Source: Verrucomicrobiota bacterium (lineage in GTDB: Bacteria > Verrucomicrobiota > Verrucomicrobiia > Limisphaerales > J093). From it: a stretch of 64,000 nucleotides of DNA. The notes beneath the pieces are model-generated. The model made no database searches, was not told where the DNA came from, and saw only the letters and a program-made list of their open reading frames with translations. Below, piece by piece: positions 43,346 through 53,721 of this stretch. The number at the start of each line of letters is the position of its first letter. Within the stretch, counting starts at the first letter, position 1. Made by a program: the position numbers and the translations under genes. The stretch covers positions 62,001 to 126,000 of the forward strand of contig JAOSKK010000004.1 in assembly GCA_027493615.1 (NCBI GenBank), in the 5' to 3' direction.

Positions 43346-44142
43346 ACCAGGAAACTCCGGCGTGCCGAAAGCGGCAGCGATTCGAGGTCCAGGAACGTCA
43401 GGAAGTCAATCGTCTTGAACTCCCGGTCCAGCGCCGGCGGCCCACAGATTCTGGCGCCGAGTGCCAGGTAGGCCCGCAGCAGCCTTGGGATCTCCACCGG
43501 CTCGGACGCCAGGGGCTCGAGCGAGCACTCGAAGTCGGGGAGCGGAAGAGTCCGCAGCGCTGGCGGCGCCAGATGGCCGCGACAGAGTTCGGCATACGCA
43601 GAGGCGCCGACCGCCGCGTCCTGCGACGTGATCGAACTGCAGCCACACAGATACCGCGCACCGTGCGCCCGCGCGTAGGTTGCGATCCCTTTCCAGAGGA
43701 GGCCCAGCACGTGGACATGGCGGTGGTCGCGGTGTACGCACGCGCGGCCTAGTTCGATGAGCCGGGCGCGGAGCGATTCGAACGGGCGGAAGCTGAACTC
43801 CTGCTCACTGTAATACCCGCAGTGTCGAGCTGCCGAGAGGCCGGATTGCAGACGGTACGTGCCAACGACCTCCCCCGTCGGTCGGTGTTCGACCAGCAGA
43901 TGGTCGCACACCAAATCGAAGGCATCGGCATCCAGCCCGGTCGCATGCGACCGGTCGAGTCCCTCGTTCAACTCGAGGTTGAAGACGCGGTAACGGAGGG
44001 ACTGGCAGGATCGGACTTCCGCAGCATCGGCGGCCAATCGCACCGCGTAAGTCCCGGGCGCGCGGGAGGCGGGAGAGGCCGCACGGAATTCACCGGCTCG
44101 CAGCCGGTCCGCCGCGGAAACCATTTGAACAAACGCACTCAC
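43342..44142 (-). CDS. OlsB-like N-acyltransferase (hemolysin/GNAT family)
   Basis: A 266-residue protein with the GNAT-like core of ornithine N-acyltransferases: YAVRLAADAAEVRSCQSLRY, then HLLVEHRPTGEVVGTYRLQ, FESLRARLIELGRACVHRDH, LGLLWKGIATYARAHGARYL and GCSSITSQD. These motifs are conserved in OlsB-type enzymes that form 3-hydroxyacyl-ornithine and in the related hemolysin-like acyltransferases. The GTG at 44142 overlaps the upstream zinc-finger gene by GTGA. The PlsC-type partner is next. Ornithine-lipid synthesis is the natural reading; a glycine- or other amino-acid lipid is possible. Confidence 0.8.
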   Translation of the reverse strand: MSAFVQMVSAADRLRAGEFRAASPASRAPGTYAVRLAADAAEVRSCQSLRYRVFNLELNEGLDRSHATGLDADAFDLVCDHLLVEHRPTGEVVGTYRLQSGLSAARHCGYYSEQEFSFRPFESLRARLIELGRACVHRDHRHVHVLGLLWKGIATYARAHGARYLCGCSSITSQDAAVGASAYAELCRGHLAPPALRTLPLPDFECSLEPLASEPVEIPRLLRAYLALGARICGPPALDREFKTIDFLTFLDLESLPLSARRSFLV

Positions 44143-44462
44143 GCGAGCTGTTGGGCCGCGCGTCGGAGCGCCGCCCGGATGCGTTCCCGCCGTGGGGAAC
44201 TGAGCGAAGCCGTGGAGGGAAGCGCCGGGACGTCTGCTGCGGCGACGGAGGCTGTGACTTCCTGCAGCCGCCAGATCTGTCGCCGGTACCGGCGACACCA
44301 AGCGCAAACGAGCAGGTGCAGCCATCGACCCAAACGGCCAGCCCGCGAGGCAGGGGGGCGAGGCGCTCTCGATGTCTGCCACACCACGTCCCTGCAAGTG
44401 GGCAGGATCCTGTCCACCCACGGCCTGCGAACACCTTTCGAACTGGTACGGAGGAGCCACAC
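44139..44462 (-). CDS. Zinc-finger (zf-HC2/anti-sigma-like) small protein coupled to OlsB-like gene
   Basis: The recognisable part is RWLHLLVCAWCRRYRRQIWR, which has the His-x3-Cys-x2-Cys pattern of anti-sigma zinc fingers, followed by a basic helical tail ending AALRRAAQQLA. Its stop overlaps the GTG of the OlsB-like gene (GTGA), so it is translated together with it. The N-terminus is uncertain: a C/G run near 44352 may shift the frame, and an upstream Cys (LPTCRDVVWQTSR) would complete the zinc site. No transmembrane segment or sigma factor gene is seen beside it, so regulation of the lipid genes is speculative. Confidence 0.5.
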   Translation of the reverse strand: MWLLRTSSKGVRRPWVDRILPTCRDVVWQTSRAPRPPASRAGRLGRWLHLLVCAWCRRYRRQIWRLQEVTASVAAADVPALPSTASLSSPRRERIRAALRRAAQQLA

Positions 44463-44691
44463 GATGAAGCAAGTTGTGCTGCGCGCCGTTTCCCGGCCCC
44501 ACCGGGGAGCCTTGTCCGGCCGGCATCCGGTTCTCCGCGGTTGGTCGCCTGGAGTTGAACACCCTTACGGGCCGGTGGCGCGAAGGTTGCCGCTGCCGCC
44601 GGGGCGCCCGCGGCTGATCGCGTAAGGATTTCCCGAGGCCGCCGACTGACTGGCTCAGAACCACGTTGGCTGCCGGATACGTGCTCCTTTC

Positions 44692-45603
44692 ATGAACGCA
44701 ACCCCCACCGTGCCCGAAGCTGCGGTCTCCCACGAACGACTTCGGCGCGACCATCTCCGCGCCGAAAGCCTGCCGCAGGCGGAACTGCCTGCGTGCCCGA
44801 TCCACAGAGTCCTCCGGGGCCAGAAGGCACTGGTCACCGGCGCGAACTCCGGCATCGGGCAGGCGGTCGTCCTGGCGTTGGCTCACGCCGGCGCGGACGT
44901 CGTGGTCAACTACGTCTCCCGTCCCGATGCCGCGGAGGCGGTGGTCAAGGACGCCGTGCGCTGCGGCACCCAGGCGTACGCGCATCGCGCCGACGTGCGG
45001 AAGGAGGACGAGGTGTGCGACATGTTCCGGACGATGATCCGGGAGTTCGGGACCATCGATATTCTGGTGAACAACGCGGGCCTCCAGAAGGACGCCCCGT
45101 TGGAGGAGATGACGCTGGGGGACTGGCAATTCGTGCTGGATGTCAATCTCACGGGCCAGTTCCTGTGCGCCCGGGAAGCGGTGCGTGAGTTCAAGCGCCG
45201 CGGCGTCCGGCCCGAAGTCTCATGCGCGGCCGGTAAGATCATCTGCATGAGCAGCGTTCACGAGGTCATCCCTTGGGCGGGCCACGTGAATTACGCGGCC
45301 AGCAAGGGAGGCGTGATGCTCATGATGAAGAGCATCGCCCAAGAAGTCGCCCCGTACCGCATCCGTGTGAACAGCGTGGCGCCGGGGGCGGTCCGCACGC
45401 CCATCAACATGCAGGCCTGGGGCACACCCGAGGCCTATCGCGAACTGATGAAACTCATCCCCTACAAGCGCATCGGTGAACCGGACGACATCGGCCGCGC
45501 CTGCGTCTGGCTGGCCAGCGACGACAGCGACTACATCCACGGTGCCACCCTTTTTGTGGACGGCGGGATGACACTGTACCCTGGCTTCGAAACCGGCGGT
45601 TGA
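44692..45603 (+). CDS. Short-chain dehydrogenase/reductase (glucose 1-dehydrogenase-like)
   Basis: Intact, 303 residues. It has the NAD(P) motif ALVTGANSGIGQAVV, the structural NNAG (ILVNNAGLQKDA), the catalytic Ser in ICMSSVHEVIPWAG and the Tyr/Lys in HVNYAASKGG, and PGAVRTPIN. This is a classical SDR with about 40 extra residues at the N-terminus. The close of the sequence, GATLFVDGGMTLYPGF, is typical of glucose 1-dehydrogenase-like members, which oxidise aldoses or polyols. The next gene, the glucosidase, starts 34 bases after it, so they are probably in one operon. Confidence 0.88.
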   Translation: MNATPTVPEAAVSHERLRRDHLRAESLPQAELPACPIHRVLRGQKALVTGANSGIGQAVVLALAHAGADVVVNYVSRPDAAEAVVKDAVRCGTQAYAHRADVRKEDEVCDMFRTMIREFGTIDILVNNAGLQKDAPLEEMTLGDWQFVLDVNLTGQFLCAREAVREFKRRGVRPEVSCAAGKIICMSSVHEVIPWAGHVNYAASKGGVMLMMKSIAQEVAPYRIRVNSVAPGAVRTPINMQAWGTPEAYRELMKLIPYKRIGEPDDIGRACVWLASDDSDYIHGATLFVDGGMTLYPGFETGG

Positions 45604-47084
45604 ACCGTCGTGATCCCGTGAGACAGCGAGCCATCGCATGAGCCCCTCAGCCCTCCCGACCGCCGCCGAGCAACGGCGGCTCGAAGAAACCGACACCGGC
45701 CGGCGCGATTGGCGTCGCTGGGGCCCTTACCTTGCCGAGCGCCAGTGGGGCACGGTCCGCGAGGACTACTCGCCGGGCGGCACGGCCTGGGACTATTTTC
45801 CTCATGATCACGCCCGCAGTCGCGCCTATCGGTGGGGGAGGATGGTCTCGCCGGCTGGAGTGACGCGCAAGGCCGGCTCTGCCTGGCACTGGCCTTGTGG
45901 AACGGACGCGATCCGATTCTCAAGGAGCGGCTCTTCGGGCTCACCAACGGTGAGGGCAATCACGGCGAGGACGTCAAGGAGCTCTATTACTATCTGGATG
46001 CGACCCCGACGCACGCCTACCTCAAGTTCCTCTACAAATATCCGCAGGCCGAGTTCCCCTACGCCCGGCTCGTCGAGGAGAGTGCGCGGCGACGCCACGA
46101 CACTGCCCAACCCGAGTATGAGTTGCTGGACACCGGCGTCTTCGACAATGACCGCTATTGGGACGTGTTCGTCGAGTATGCCAAGGCCGATCCCGAGGAC
46201 GTCCTCATGCGCATCACCCTTCACAACCGCGGGTCGGAAACGGCCGTCCTGCACCTCCTGCCGCAGCTCTGGTTCCGCAACACGTGGTCGTGGAGCCCGG
46301 CGGGCCGGAGGCCGCGATTGTGGGCCACCGGCAGCGGTGGGGTGACAGCCGAACAGACCGAACTGGGAGTGTACCAGTTCCAGTACGATGAACGCGTCCA
46401 GGAAGCTGGGGGGAACGACGGCGGGATCCCACGCTGCTGTTCACCGAGAACGAGACCAACCCCCGGCGTCATTTTGGTCAGCACGATGCCCCCGGCTGCT
46501 ACAAGGACGCCTTCCACGAGTATCTGGTCCACGGCAACCGGGCGGCCGTGAAGCCGGAGCCGACCGGCACGAAGATGGCCGTCCATTGGGAACTGCCGGT
46601 GCCGCCGGGAGGGACCGCCGCCGTCCGTCTCCGGTTGAGCGCGGACGCCGCCCGCGGGTTTGCCGACTTCGAGACGATCCTGGAGCAGCGGCGTCGCGAA
46701 GCCGACGAATTCTACGCCGCCTTGCAGGGAGAGATCAGCGATCCGGACGTGCGTCTGGTGCAGCGCCAGGCCCTGGCCGGGATGATCTGGAGCAAGCAGT
46801 TCTATTACTATGACGTGCCGGAGTGGTTGCGCGGCGATGGGGCGCAGCCACCGCCGCCGCCCGAACGTCGGCGCGGCCGCAACCACGCGTGGACCCACCT
46901 CAACAATGCCGATATCCTCTCGATGCCGGACAAGTGGGAGTATCCCTGGTATGCCGCGTGGGACCTGGCCTTTCACTGCCTGCCACTCGCCCTGGTGGAT
47001 GTGGAGTTCGCCAAAGGCCAGCTCCTGCTCCTCACCCGCGAATGGTAGGTTCTTCCGGGAATCCCGGGGAAAAGTCATTGGGCA

Positions 47085-47169
47085 GGCGCGGGCCGCAGCC
47101 GTCGGGGTAGGGACGCGTTGGAGGTACTGTGGGCCCGGCACCCCGACGGCTGCCCCAGCGGCCCGCGCC
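47085..47169. repeat. Long inverted repeat inside the ISL3 element
   Basis: The left arm reads GGCGCGGGCCGC-AGCCGTCGGGGT and the right arm around 47139-47169 is its approximate reverse complement with extra bases between the two parts. The arms flank about 30 bases. It lies upstream of the transposase start and could attenuate read-through transcription from the host gene, a guess from position only. Confidence 0.6.
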
Positions 47170-47264
47170 GGAAAGGCCCCCACCTCCTTGGCGCCGTTGG
47201 GTGACGTTTCTTCTCAGGTTTCCCCAGGGCGTGACGACCCGGCTTCGCCTGCTACGCTGCCCCG

Positions 47265-48491
47265 ATGCACGATCATGAGTTGTATCAGCAGATCCTGGGA
47301 TTGACGGCCCCCTGGAAGGTCCAAGCCGTGCGCCTGGAGTTGGCCCCGCGCCGCATCGAGGTCCAGGTCCAATGCACCGAGTCGACCTGGGCCTGCCCCC
47401 AGTGTCAGTGCCGCATGCACATCCAAGACTGGGACCAGCGCCGGTGGCGCCACCTGGACAGTTGCGAGTTCCAGACCCTGATTGTGGCGAAGGTCCCCGG
47501 GTTCGCTGTCCGGAGCACGGCACCCTCACCGTGCAGGTCCCCTGGGCCGAGCCCTACGGACGTTTCACCAAGCGCTTTGAGCGGCTGGCGATCGACCTCT
47601 TGCAGGAGTGTTCGATCCGCGCGGTCTGTGAGGGGCTGCGGATCAGTTGGGACGAGGCCGATGGGATCAAGCAACGGGCCGTGGCGCGGGGGTTGCTTCG
47701 CAAGCAGACCCAGCCGGTGCGGCGCTTGGGGGTGGACGAAAAGAGTGCGGGCCGGGGACAGAACTACGTCACCGTGGTGGCGAACTTGGAGCCCGGGCGT
47801 TCGGCCACGGTGGAATACGTGGGCGACGGACGCACCCAAGAGACGCTGGAGGCCTATTGGCAGGGGCGTTCCCGGAACATCGGGCGGCGGTGGAGGCGGT
47901 GGCGATGGACCTGTGGGCGCCGTACTTCCAAGCGACGGTGCAACACGTGCCCGAGGCGGCCCGTAAGATCGTCCACGACCCCTATCACTTGAGCCAGATG
48001 TTGGGGCGGGCGGTGGACCGGGTGCGTCGGGCCGAGCACCGGGCGTTGAGCGCGGCGGGCGACGAGCGTCTGGCGGGGACCAAGTACGTGTGGCTTTATG
48101 GCTGGGAAAACCTCCCCCGGCCCACCAGGAGCGCTTCGATCAGTTGCGCGGGCAGAAACTCAAGACCAGTCGCGCCTGGGCGATCAAGGAAATGTTCCGC
48201 GACTTCTGGGCCAGCCAGAGCGTCGAGGAAGGGAAGGAGTTCTTCCACTCGTGGTACAGTTGGGCGATCCGCTCGCGCTTGGGCCCCATCAAGGAGGTGG
48301 CCCGGAGCTTCAAGAAGCACTTGGACAATATCGTGACCTACTTCACCCATCGGATCAGCAACGCGGCCTTGGAAGGGTTGAACAACCGCATCGCCGGCCT
48401 GGTCAAGAAAGCCTTCGGCTATCGGAGCCGGGAACGGTTCAAAACAGACATCCTCTTCCATCTGGGAGGCCTCGACCTCTATCCGCGGTAA
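47265..48491 (+). CDS. ISL3-family transposase (three frame shifts)
   Basis: The N-terminal zinc-ribbon ([21 protein letters not shown]), a helix-turn-helix ([20 protein letters not shown]), the DDE core start [20 protein letters not shown], the second Asp in [18 protein letters not shown] and the end [20 protein letters not shown] are all typical of ISL3 transposases. Frame shifts lie near 47500, 47865 and 48115. The ATG at 47265 gives the usual length of about 405 residues. The stop is 31 bases before the right end. Confidence 0.85.
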
Positions 48492-49890
48492 TGCAAAATC
48501 CCCCGCAGATCCCGGAAGAGGCGAATGGTACATGCACCCCAATGGCCAGTTGCCCGCCTACGAGTGGGCCTTAGGCGATGTGACCCCCCGTGCATGCCTG
48601 GGCCACCTGGCGGGTGTTCCAAATGGACCGCAAGGCACGGCGGGCGGAGCGACCCGGGGACGCCGGCGACCTTGCCTTCCTCGAACGGGTCTTTCACAAG
48701 CTGATGCTGAACTTCACCTGGTGGGTCAACCGCAAGGACACCCAGGACCGGAACATCTTCCAGGGTGGGTTCCTCGGCCTCGACAATATCGGCGTCTTCG
48801 ACCGCAGTGCCCCGCTGCCCGGCGGCGGCTTCCTCAACCAGGCCGACGGCACAAGCTGGATGGCCATGTACTGCCTGAACCTGCTCCGCATCGCCCTTGA
48901 GCTCGCCCGCCACAATCGGGTGTACGAGGACATCGCGACCAAGTTCTTCGAGCATTTTCTCGGTATCGCCGCCGCCATCAACGGGGTCGGCGAAGATACG
49001 CTCGGCCTCTGGGACGAGCAGGACGCGTTCTACTATGACCACCTCTTTTCGGGCGACGGCCACAACGTGCCGCTCAAGGTGCGCTCGATGGTCGGCCTCA
49101 TCCCGCTCTGCGCCGTTGAGGTGCTGGAGCCCGAGCTGCTGCAGCAGCTTCCCGACTTCGCCCGCCGCCTCGCCTGGTACCTCAATCACCGTCCGGACCT
49201 GGCGAGCCTCGTCTCCCGGTGGCAGGAGTGCGGCGCGGGCGAACGCCACCTCCTCTCACTGCTCCGCGGGCATCGCATGAAATGCCTGCTCCGCCGGATG
49301 CTCGATGAAACCGAGTTCCTCAGCGACTACGGCGTACGCGCCCTGTCCAAGGTTCACGAGCGGGAACCTTACCGCCTCGAAGTTGGCGGTCTAACGCACG
49401 AAGTGCCTTACTGGCCGGCGGAGTCCCGCAGCGGGCTCTTTGGCGGCAACTCGAACTGGCGCGGCCCCATCTGGATGCCCGTGAATTACCTCCTCATCGA
49501 GAGTCTTCAGAAGTTCCACCATTACTACGGCGACGAGTTCAAGGTTGAGTGCCCCACGGGCTCGGGTCGCTTCCTCACCCTGAACGCAGTGGCCGACGAG
49601 CTCGGCCGACGTCTGGCCCGTCTGTTCCTCAGGGGTGACGATGGCCAGCGTCCCGTGTTGAAGTACCATCCCAAGCTCGCCACCGACCCGCACTTCCGCG
49701 ACTACCTGCTCTTCCACGAGTACTTTCACGGCGACACGGGTCGTGGTGTGGGGGCTTCGCATCAAACCGGCTGGACCGGACTGATCGCCAAACTGCTGCA
49801 ACCCCGCCGCGCGACCGGGACGCCGCGCGACTGCCCCGTCCCGAGGCGGCCGGCCCAACGGCGTGCACGGAAGCCCTCACCGGTTGGCGC

Positions 49891-50679
49891 ATGAGATCCG
49901 CCCTCGCGCAGCACTGGCCCGAGTATCTCATGGAGGCCTGGGCGCTGGGGGTGTTCATGCTGTCGGCTGCGGTCTGCACCGTGCTGGTCGAACACCCCGC
50001 CTCACCGGTCCGTGCCCTGGTAACGAACCCGCACGCGCGGCGGGCGTTGATCGGGCTGGCCATGGGCCTCACCGCCGTTGGACTGATCTATTCGCCTTGG
50101 GGACAGCGGTCGGGCGCTCACCTGAACCCCGCCACGACCCTGACCTTCCTGCGGCTGGGGAAGATCCGGCCCTGGGACGCGACCTTCTACGTGGCCGCCC
50201 AATTCCTGGGAGGGGTGGGCGGTCTCCTCAGCGCCCGGCTGCTTCTCGGGGATATCCTCTCCCATCCCTCGGTTCGCTACGTGGCGACGGTGCCTGGCCC
50301 GGCAGGGGCGGGGGTTGCCTTTGTGGCTGAGGCCGCCCTTGCCGGGGGCATGATGCTGATGGTCCTCTGCACCACGAACTCGGGGCGGCTGACCTCCTAC
50401 ACCGGCCTGTTCGCCGGCGCTCTGCTCTTCCTCTACATCACCGTCGAGGCGCCGCTTTCGGGCATGAGCATCAATCCGGCGCGAACCGCCGCCTCCGCAA
50501 TCCCGAGCGGCATCTGGACCGGCGGTTGGGTTTATTTCACGGCGCCCGTACTGGGCATGATCCTGGCCGCCCAGGCGTACCTCAGCGTCCTCAACCCGGC
50601 GCCTCGGGCGTGTCCGAAGCTGCAGCACGGCGCACGACAGCGCTGCATTTTTTGCGGCCATCCGGGCGGCGACTCGTAA
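49891..50679 (+). CDS. MIP-family channel (aquaporin/glycerol facilitator-like)
   Basis: Intact, 262 residues with six membrane segments and both pore motifs, SGAHLNPATTLTFL and SGMSINPARTAASAI (two NPA boxes). Family: water or small neutral solute channels. It begins by ATGA overlap with the end of the glucosidase gene and sits before a GMC oxidoreductase, so a polyol or sugar-alcohol role is likely for this group. The selectivity filter residues cannot be assigned by eye. The C-terminal tail has three Cys and is unusual. Confidence 0.88.
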   Translation: MRSALAQHWPEYLMEAWALGVFMLSAAVCTVLVEHPASPVRALVTNPHARRALIGLAMGLTAVGLIYSPWGQRSGAHLNPATTLTFLRLGKIRPWDATFYVAAQFLGGVGGLLSARLLLGDILSHPSVRYVATVPGPAGAGVAFVAEAALAGGMMLMVLCTTNSGRLTSYTGLFAGALLFLYITVEAPLSGMSINPARTAASAIPSGIWTGGWVYFTAPVLGMILAAQAYLSVLNPAPRACPKLQHGARQRCIFCGHPGGDS

Positions 50680-50711
50680 GGCTCCGCCTTCGCCTTCGAC
50701 CAAGCCTGGTA

Positions 50712-52363
50712 ATGAGCGACCCCTACGACGTCATCATCCTCGGCTCCGGCGCGGGCGGCGGCACCCTCGCCTACCGCCTCGCCCCGAGCGGCAAGCGCAT
50801 CCTCCTCCTCGAACGCGGCCCTTACGTGCCTCGCGAAAAGGAGAACTGGAGCACCAAGGCCGTCAACCAGGAGGGCCGCTACCACACGAAAGAGGTCTGG
50901 CGCGACCGGGACGGCAAAGACCTCCATCCCCACACCAACTATTACGTCGGCGGCAACACGAAGTTCTACGGCGCCGCGCTCTTTCGCCTGCGCAAGGAAG
51001 ACTTCGGCGAACTGCGCCATCACGGCGGTGTCTCCCCGTCCTGGCCAATCTCCTACGACGACCTCGAGCCCTACTACGCCCAAGCCGAGCAACTCTATCA
51101 GGTCCACGGCCTACAGGGTGAAGACCCCACCGAGCCCTGGCGCAGTGCCCCGTACCCACATCCGCCCCTCCGCCACGAGCCCCGGATCCAGGCACTGCAT
51201 GACGACTGGGCGCGAGCCGGGTTGCGCCCCTTCCACACTCCGCTCGGTGTCATGCTCGATGAGCAGAACCCACGCAAGAGTCCGTGCATCCGGTGTGCCA
51301 CGTGCGACGGTCATCCCTGCCTCGTCAACGCCAAGGCCGATGCCCAGGTCTGTTGCGTGGACCCGGCGCTCGAATACCCAAACGTGACCCTCATGACCGA
51401 CGCCCGCGCGCTCCGCCTCGAGACCAGCCCCACCGGGCGCGACGTCACGCGGGTTCTGGTCGAACGCCAGGGCGCAACCCTCGAGCTCAGCGCGGACTTC
51501 TTCGTCGTCTCCTGCGGCGCCATCAACTCCGCCGCGCTGTTGCTGCGTTCGGCCAACGACCGGCACCCGCGGGGTCTGGCCAACGGCTCCGACCTGGTGG
51601 GTCGGCATTACATGGGTCATCTCAACTCGGTGCTCATGGCCATCTCGAAATGCCCCAACCCGACCGTGTTCCAGAAGACGCTTTCGTTGAACGATTACTA
51701 CCTCGGCTCCCCGGTTGGGCGTTCCCGCTCGGCCACGTCTCCTTCGTCGGGAAACTCGACGGCGACACCCTCAGGGCAGGCGCGCCGGCCATCGCCCCGC
51801 ATTGGACGCTCGAGCTTATGGGCCGCCACTCGCTCGATTTCTGGCTCACCAGCGAGGACCTTCCCGACCCGGACAACCGGGTCACGGTGGATCGCGACGG
51901 GCGGATCGTCCTCAGCTACCGTCCCAACAACGACGAGGGCCACCGGCGGCTGACTGAAATGCTCAAGCGCCTGATGCAGCAACAGACGCGCTGTGGTGTG
52001 CATGGACACGAATGCCATGAGGGCCTGTTCGCCCGGAACCTCTTCGCCGGCCAGCGCATTCCGCTGGCGGGCGTGGCGCACCAAAACGGCACGATCCGTT
52101 TCGGCCACGACCCGCGCACGTCGGTCCTCGACGTGAATTGCCGGGCGCATGAACTGGACAACCTTTACGTCGTGGACGCGAGCTTCTTCCCGTCGAGTGG
52201 CGCCGTAAACCCGGCGCTAACGATCATGGCCAACGCCCTGCGTGTGGGCGATCATCTGCTCGAACGCCTCGGCGCCTCGACCGCGGCTCAACTCAACATC
52301 GGCATCCGAGAACGCCGGCTCAGCCGGAGCGTATCGTCGCCTGTCACCGCAAACGTCGCCTGA
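50712..52363 (+). CDS. GMC-family FAD oxidoreductase
   Basis: The FAD-binding start is VIILGSGAGGGTLAYRLAPS and LLLERGPYVPREKENW; the middle has GGNTKFYGAALFRLR and CIRCATCDGHPCLVNAKADA, a Cys-rich insert typical of the glucose/gluconate-type GMC enzymes; the end has the family signature VVDASFFPSSGAVNPALTIM preceded by GHECHEGLFARN. One frame shift lies near 51714 (GGG for GGGG). No signal peptide, about 550 residues. It may oxidise an alcohol or sugar to aldehyde or lactone with electrons to a quinone or oxygen. Located after the MIP channel and SDR/glucosidase genes. Confidence 0.88.
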
Positions 52364-52450
52364 ACCCGGACCCCGTGAATCCTCCTCCATCGGATCCATC
52401 CCCTCGAGGACCGCGGGCTTTGGCCCGCCTCAGCCCGCCCCGCCGGACGC

Positions 52451-53641
52451 GTGTCGGAGCGGTCCAGCCGCCGATCTCCTGCGCGGTTTCTCGCGCGTCG
52501 CCACTTCCACTGGAAGCGGGCGGCTCGCGATGACAGCCATCCCCTCCTGGTCTTCGCCGCCCTCGCCCTCCTCATCACGCGCAACGTGCTTCTTCCTTCT
52601 ATGGCTCCTGCCCAAGCTACGCCGGTCCGCGTCCGGCTCCTCGCGGCCTCCGGACACCTCACGGAACCGGTCACCCTCCCGAAGGTCGTCAAGTCCGACG
52701 CCGCCTGGCGGGCTCAACTCACCGGCGAGCAATACCGCATCACGCGCACGCACGGCACCGAGCAGGCCTTTTGCGGCCGGTTCCACGACAACCACCCGAC
52801 CGGCGCGTACACGTGCATCGGTTGTGGTCTGCCCCTGTTCCGCTCCGACGCCAAGTTCGATTCCGGCACCGGCTGGCCGAGCTTCTTCCAGCCTGTGGCC
52901 ACAGAGAACCTCGGCGAAACCCGCGACACCAGTTTCGGGAGGATTCGGACCGAGGTGCATTGTGTCCGGTGCGATTCCCATCTCGGACACGTCTTCGAGG
53001 ACGGACCGCGGCCCACGGGTCTGCGCTACTGCATCAACTCCGATGCGCTCACCTTCCACGAACGGCCAGGCAGGGAGAACCCACCGCCCAGCGAGAAAGC
53101 GCTCCTTGGCGCCGGCTGTTTCTGGGGCGTCGAGCACACCTTCAGCCACGTCAAGGGGGTCACCGCCACTCGCGTCGGGTTCGCCGGCGGTCACACGCGG
53201 AATCCCACCTACGAAGCGGTCTGTTCTCGCGCCACGGGCCACGCCGAGGTGGTCGAGGTCGCGTTCGATCCCCGAGAGGTGACCTTCGAGCGACTCCTTG
53301 AGGTGTTCTGGGACACCCACAACCCGTTCCGACCGCAAAGCAGCGGGCCCGACGAGGGCCACCAATACCGCTCCGCCATCTTCTTCACGACGCCGGAACA
53401 GGAGGCAACGGCTCGCGCCTCGGCGGCCCGGCTCGAGGCCCGGCACCCGGGAGAAGCGGTTGCCACCGAGATCAGCCTGGCGACAGCGTTTCAGCCCGCG
53501 GAAGAGTATCACCAGCATTACTACGAGAAGCAGGGTATCAAGACGTGCAGCCCGCCTCGACCCGGTCCCGACCGGCCGCCTTTCCATGAACCAGCCGTTC
53601 CGGGTGGGGCGAGGCTGCTGCCGAGCCCCGAGGGATCCTGA
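52451..53641 (+). CDS. msrBA: Fused methionine sulfoxide reductase MsrB-MsrA, membrane-anchored
   Basis: An N-terminal hydrophobic segment ([18 protein letters not shown]) suggests export or anchoring. Next is the MsrB domain with the zinc Cys pairs ([21 protein letters not shown]) and the catalytic segment [13 protein letters not shown], then MsrA starting [12 protein letters not shown] with the catalytic Cys and ending [16 protein letters not shown]. Both active sites are complete. The order is B then A, the reverse of PilB-like fusions. Intact frame. The last codons of the gene run into the left arm of a 101-bp palindrome; the C-terminal tail ([20 protein letters not shown]) is therefore likely not functional. 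Confidence 0.9.
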   Translation: MSERSSRRSPARFLARRHFHWKRAARDDSHPLLVFAALALLITRNVLLPSMAPAQATPVRVRLLAASGHLTEPVTLPKVVKSDAAWRAQLTGEQYRITRTHGTEQAFCGRFHDNHPTGAYTCIGCGLPLFRSDAKFDSGTGWPSFFQPVATENLGETRDTSFGRIRTEVHCVRCDSHLGHVFEDGPRPTGLRYCINSDALTFHERPGRENPPPSEKALLGAGCFWGVEHTFSHVKGVTATRVGFAGGHTRNPTYEAVCSRATGHAEVVEVAFDPREVTFERLLEVFWDTHNPFRPQSSGPDEGHQYRSAIFFTTPEQEATARASAARLEARHPGEAVATEISLATAFQPAEEYHQHYYEKQGIKTCSPPRPGPDRPPFHEPAVPGGARLLPSPEGS

Positions 53642-53684
53642 GCGGGGGTGGCTCGGCGGCAGCCTCTCCCCACCGGTTTCATGG
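53584..53684. repeat. Long palindrome overlapping the msrBA end
   Basis: The inner arms 53603-53627 and 53650-53674 pair at 23 of 25 positions; the outer ends CCATGAA and TTTCATGG also pair. It contains the stop codon of msrBA and could be its terminator. The arm starts with the motif GTGGGGCGAGGCTGC, which is also seen in part at 7204 and 38848, so it may be a dispersed element like the 1577 palindrome, of a different family. Confidence 0.65.
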
Positions 53685-53721
53685 CCCCTATGCGGGCCGG
53701 CCTCGCCAAGCGCGACTGCCC

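Larger units (their letters stand above)
47048..48522 (+). mobile_element. ISL3-family insertion sequence (1,475 bp)
   Basis: The 8-bp sequence GAATGGTA is duplicated at 47040-47047 and 48523-48530, the target-site length usual for ISL3. The ends are imperfect inverted repeats, GGTTCTTCCGGGAATCC on the left and GCCTCTTCCGGGATCTG when the right end is read inward; ISL3 ends are known to begin GGCTCTTCC-like. A palindrome at 47085-47169 lies between the left end and the transposase. Confidence 0.9.
45638..49894 (+). pseudogene. GH63-like glucosidase, split by an ISL3-family insertion
   Basis: The N-terminal domain starts [20 protein letters not shown] and continues [20 protein letters not shown] and [18 protein letters not shown], typical of the mannosyl-oligosaccharide glucosidase-like (GH63/MGH1) proteins. 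The catalytic barrel has WEYPWYAAWDLAFHCLPLAL with an acidic residue for the general acid, and NSNWRGPIWMPVNYLLIESL near the end. Frame shifts occur near 45838, 46420, and 48585 (C run). Between TREW and [13 protein letters not shown] the gene is cut by an IS at 47047/48523, and a stop codon appears at once. Rejoined through one 8-bp target copy, the protein reads about 920 residues. It would act on glucosides or trehalose-like sugars in the cytoplasm, as no signal is seen. Confidence 0.85.

Noticed and set aside
44463..44691. Small plus-strand ORF starting ATGAAGCAAGTT at 44464
   Set aside because: No family pattern and no ribosome-binding site; it lies in the divergent promoter region between the lipid operon and the SDR gene.
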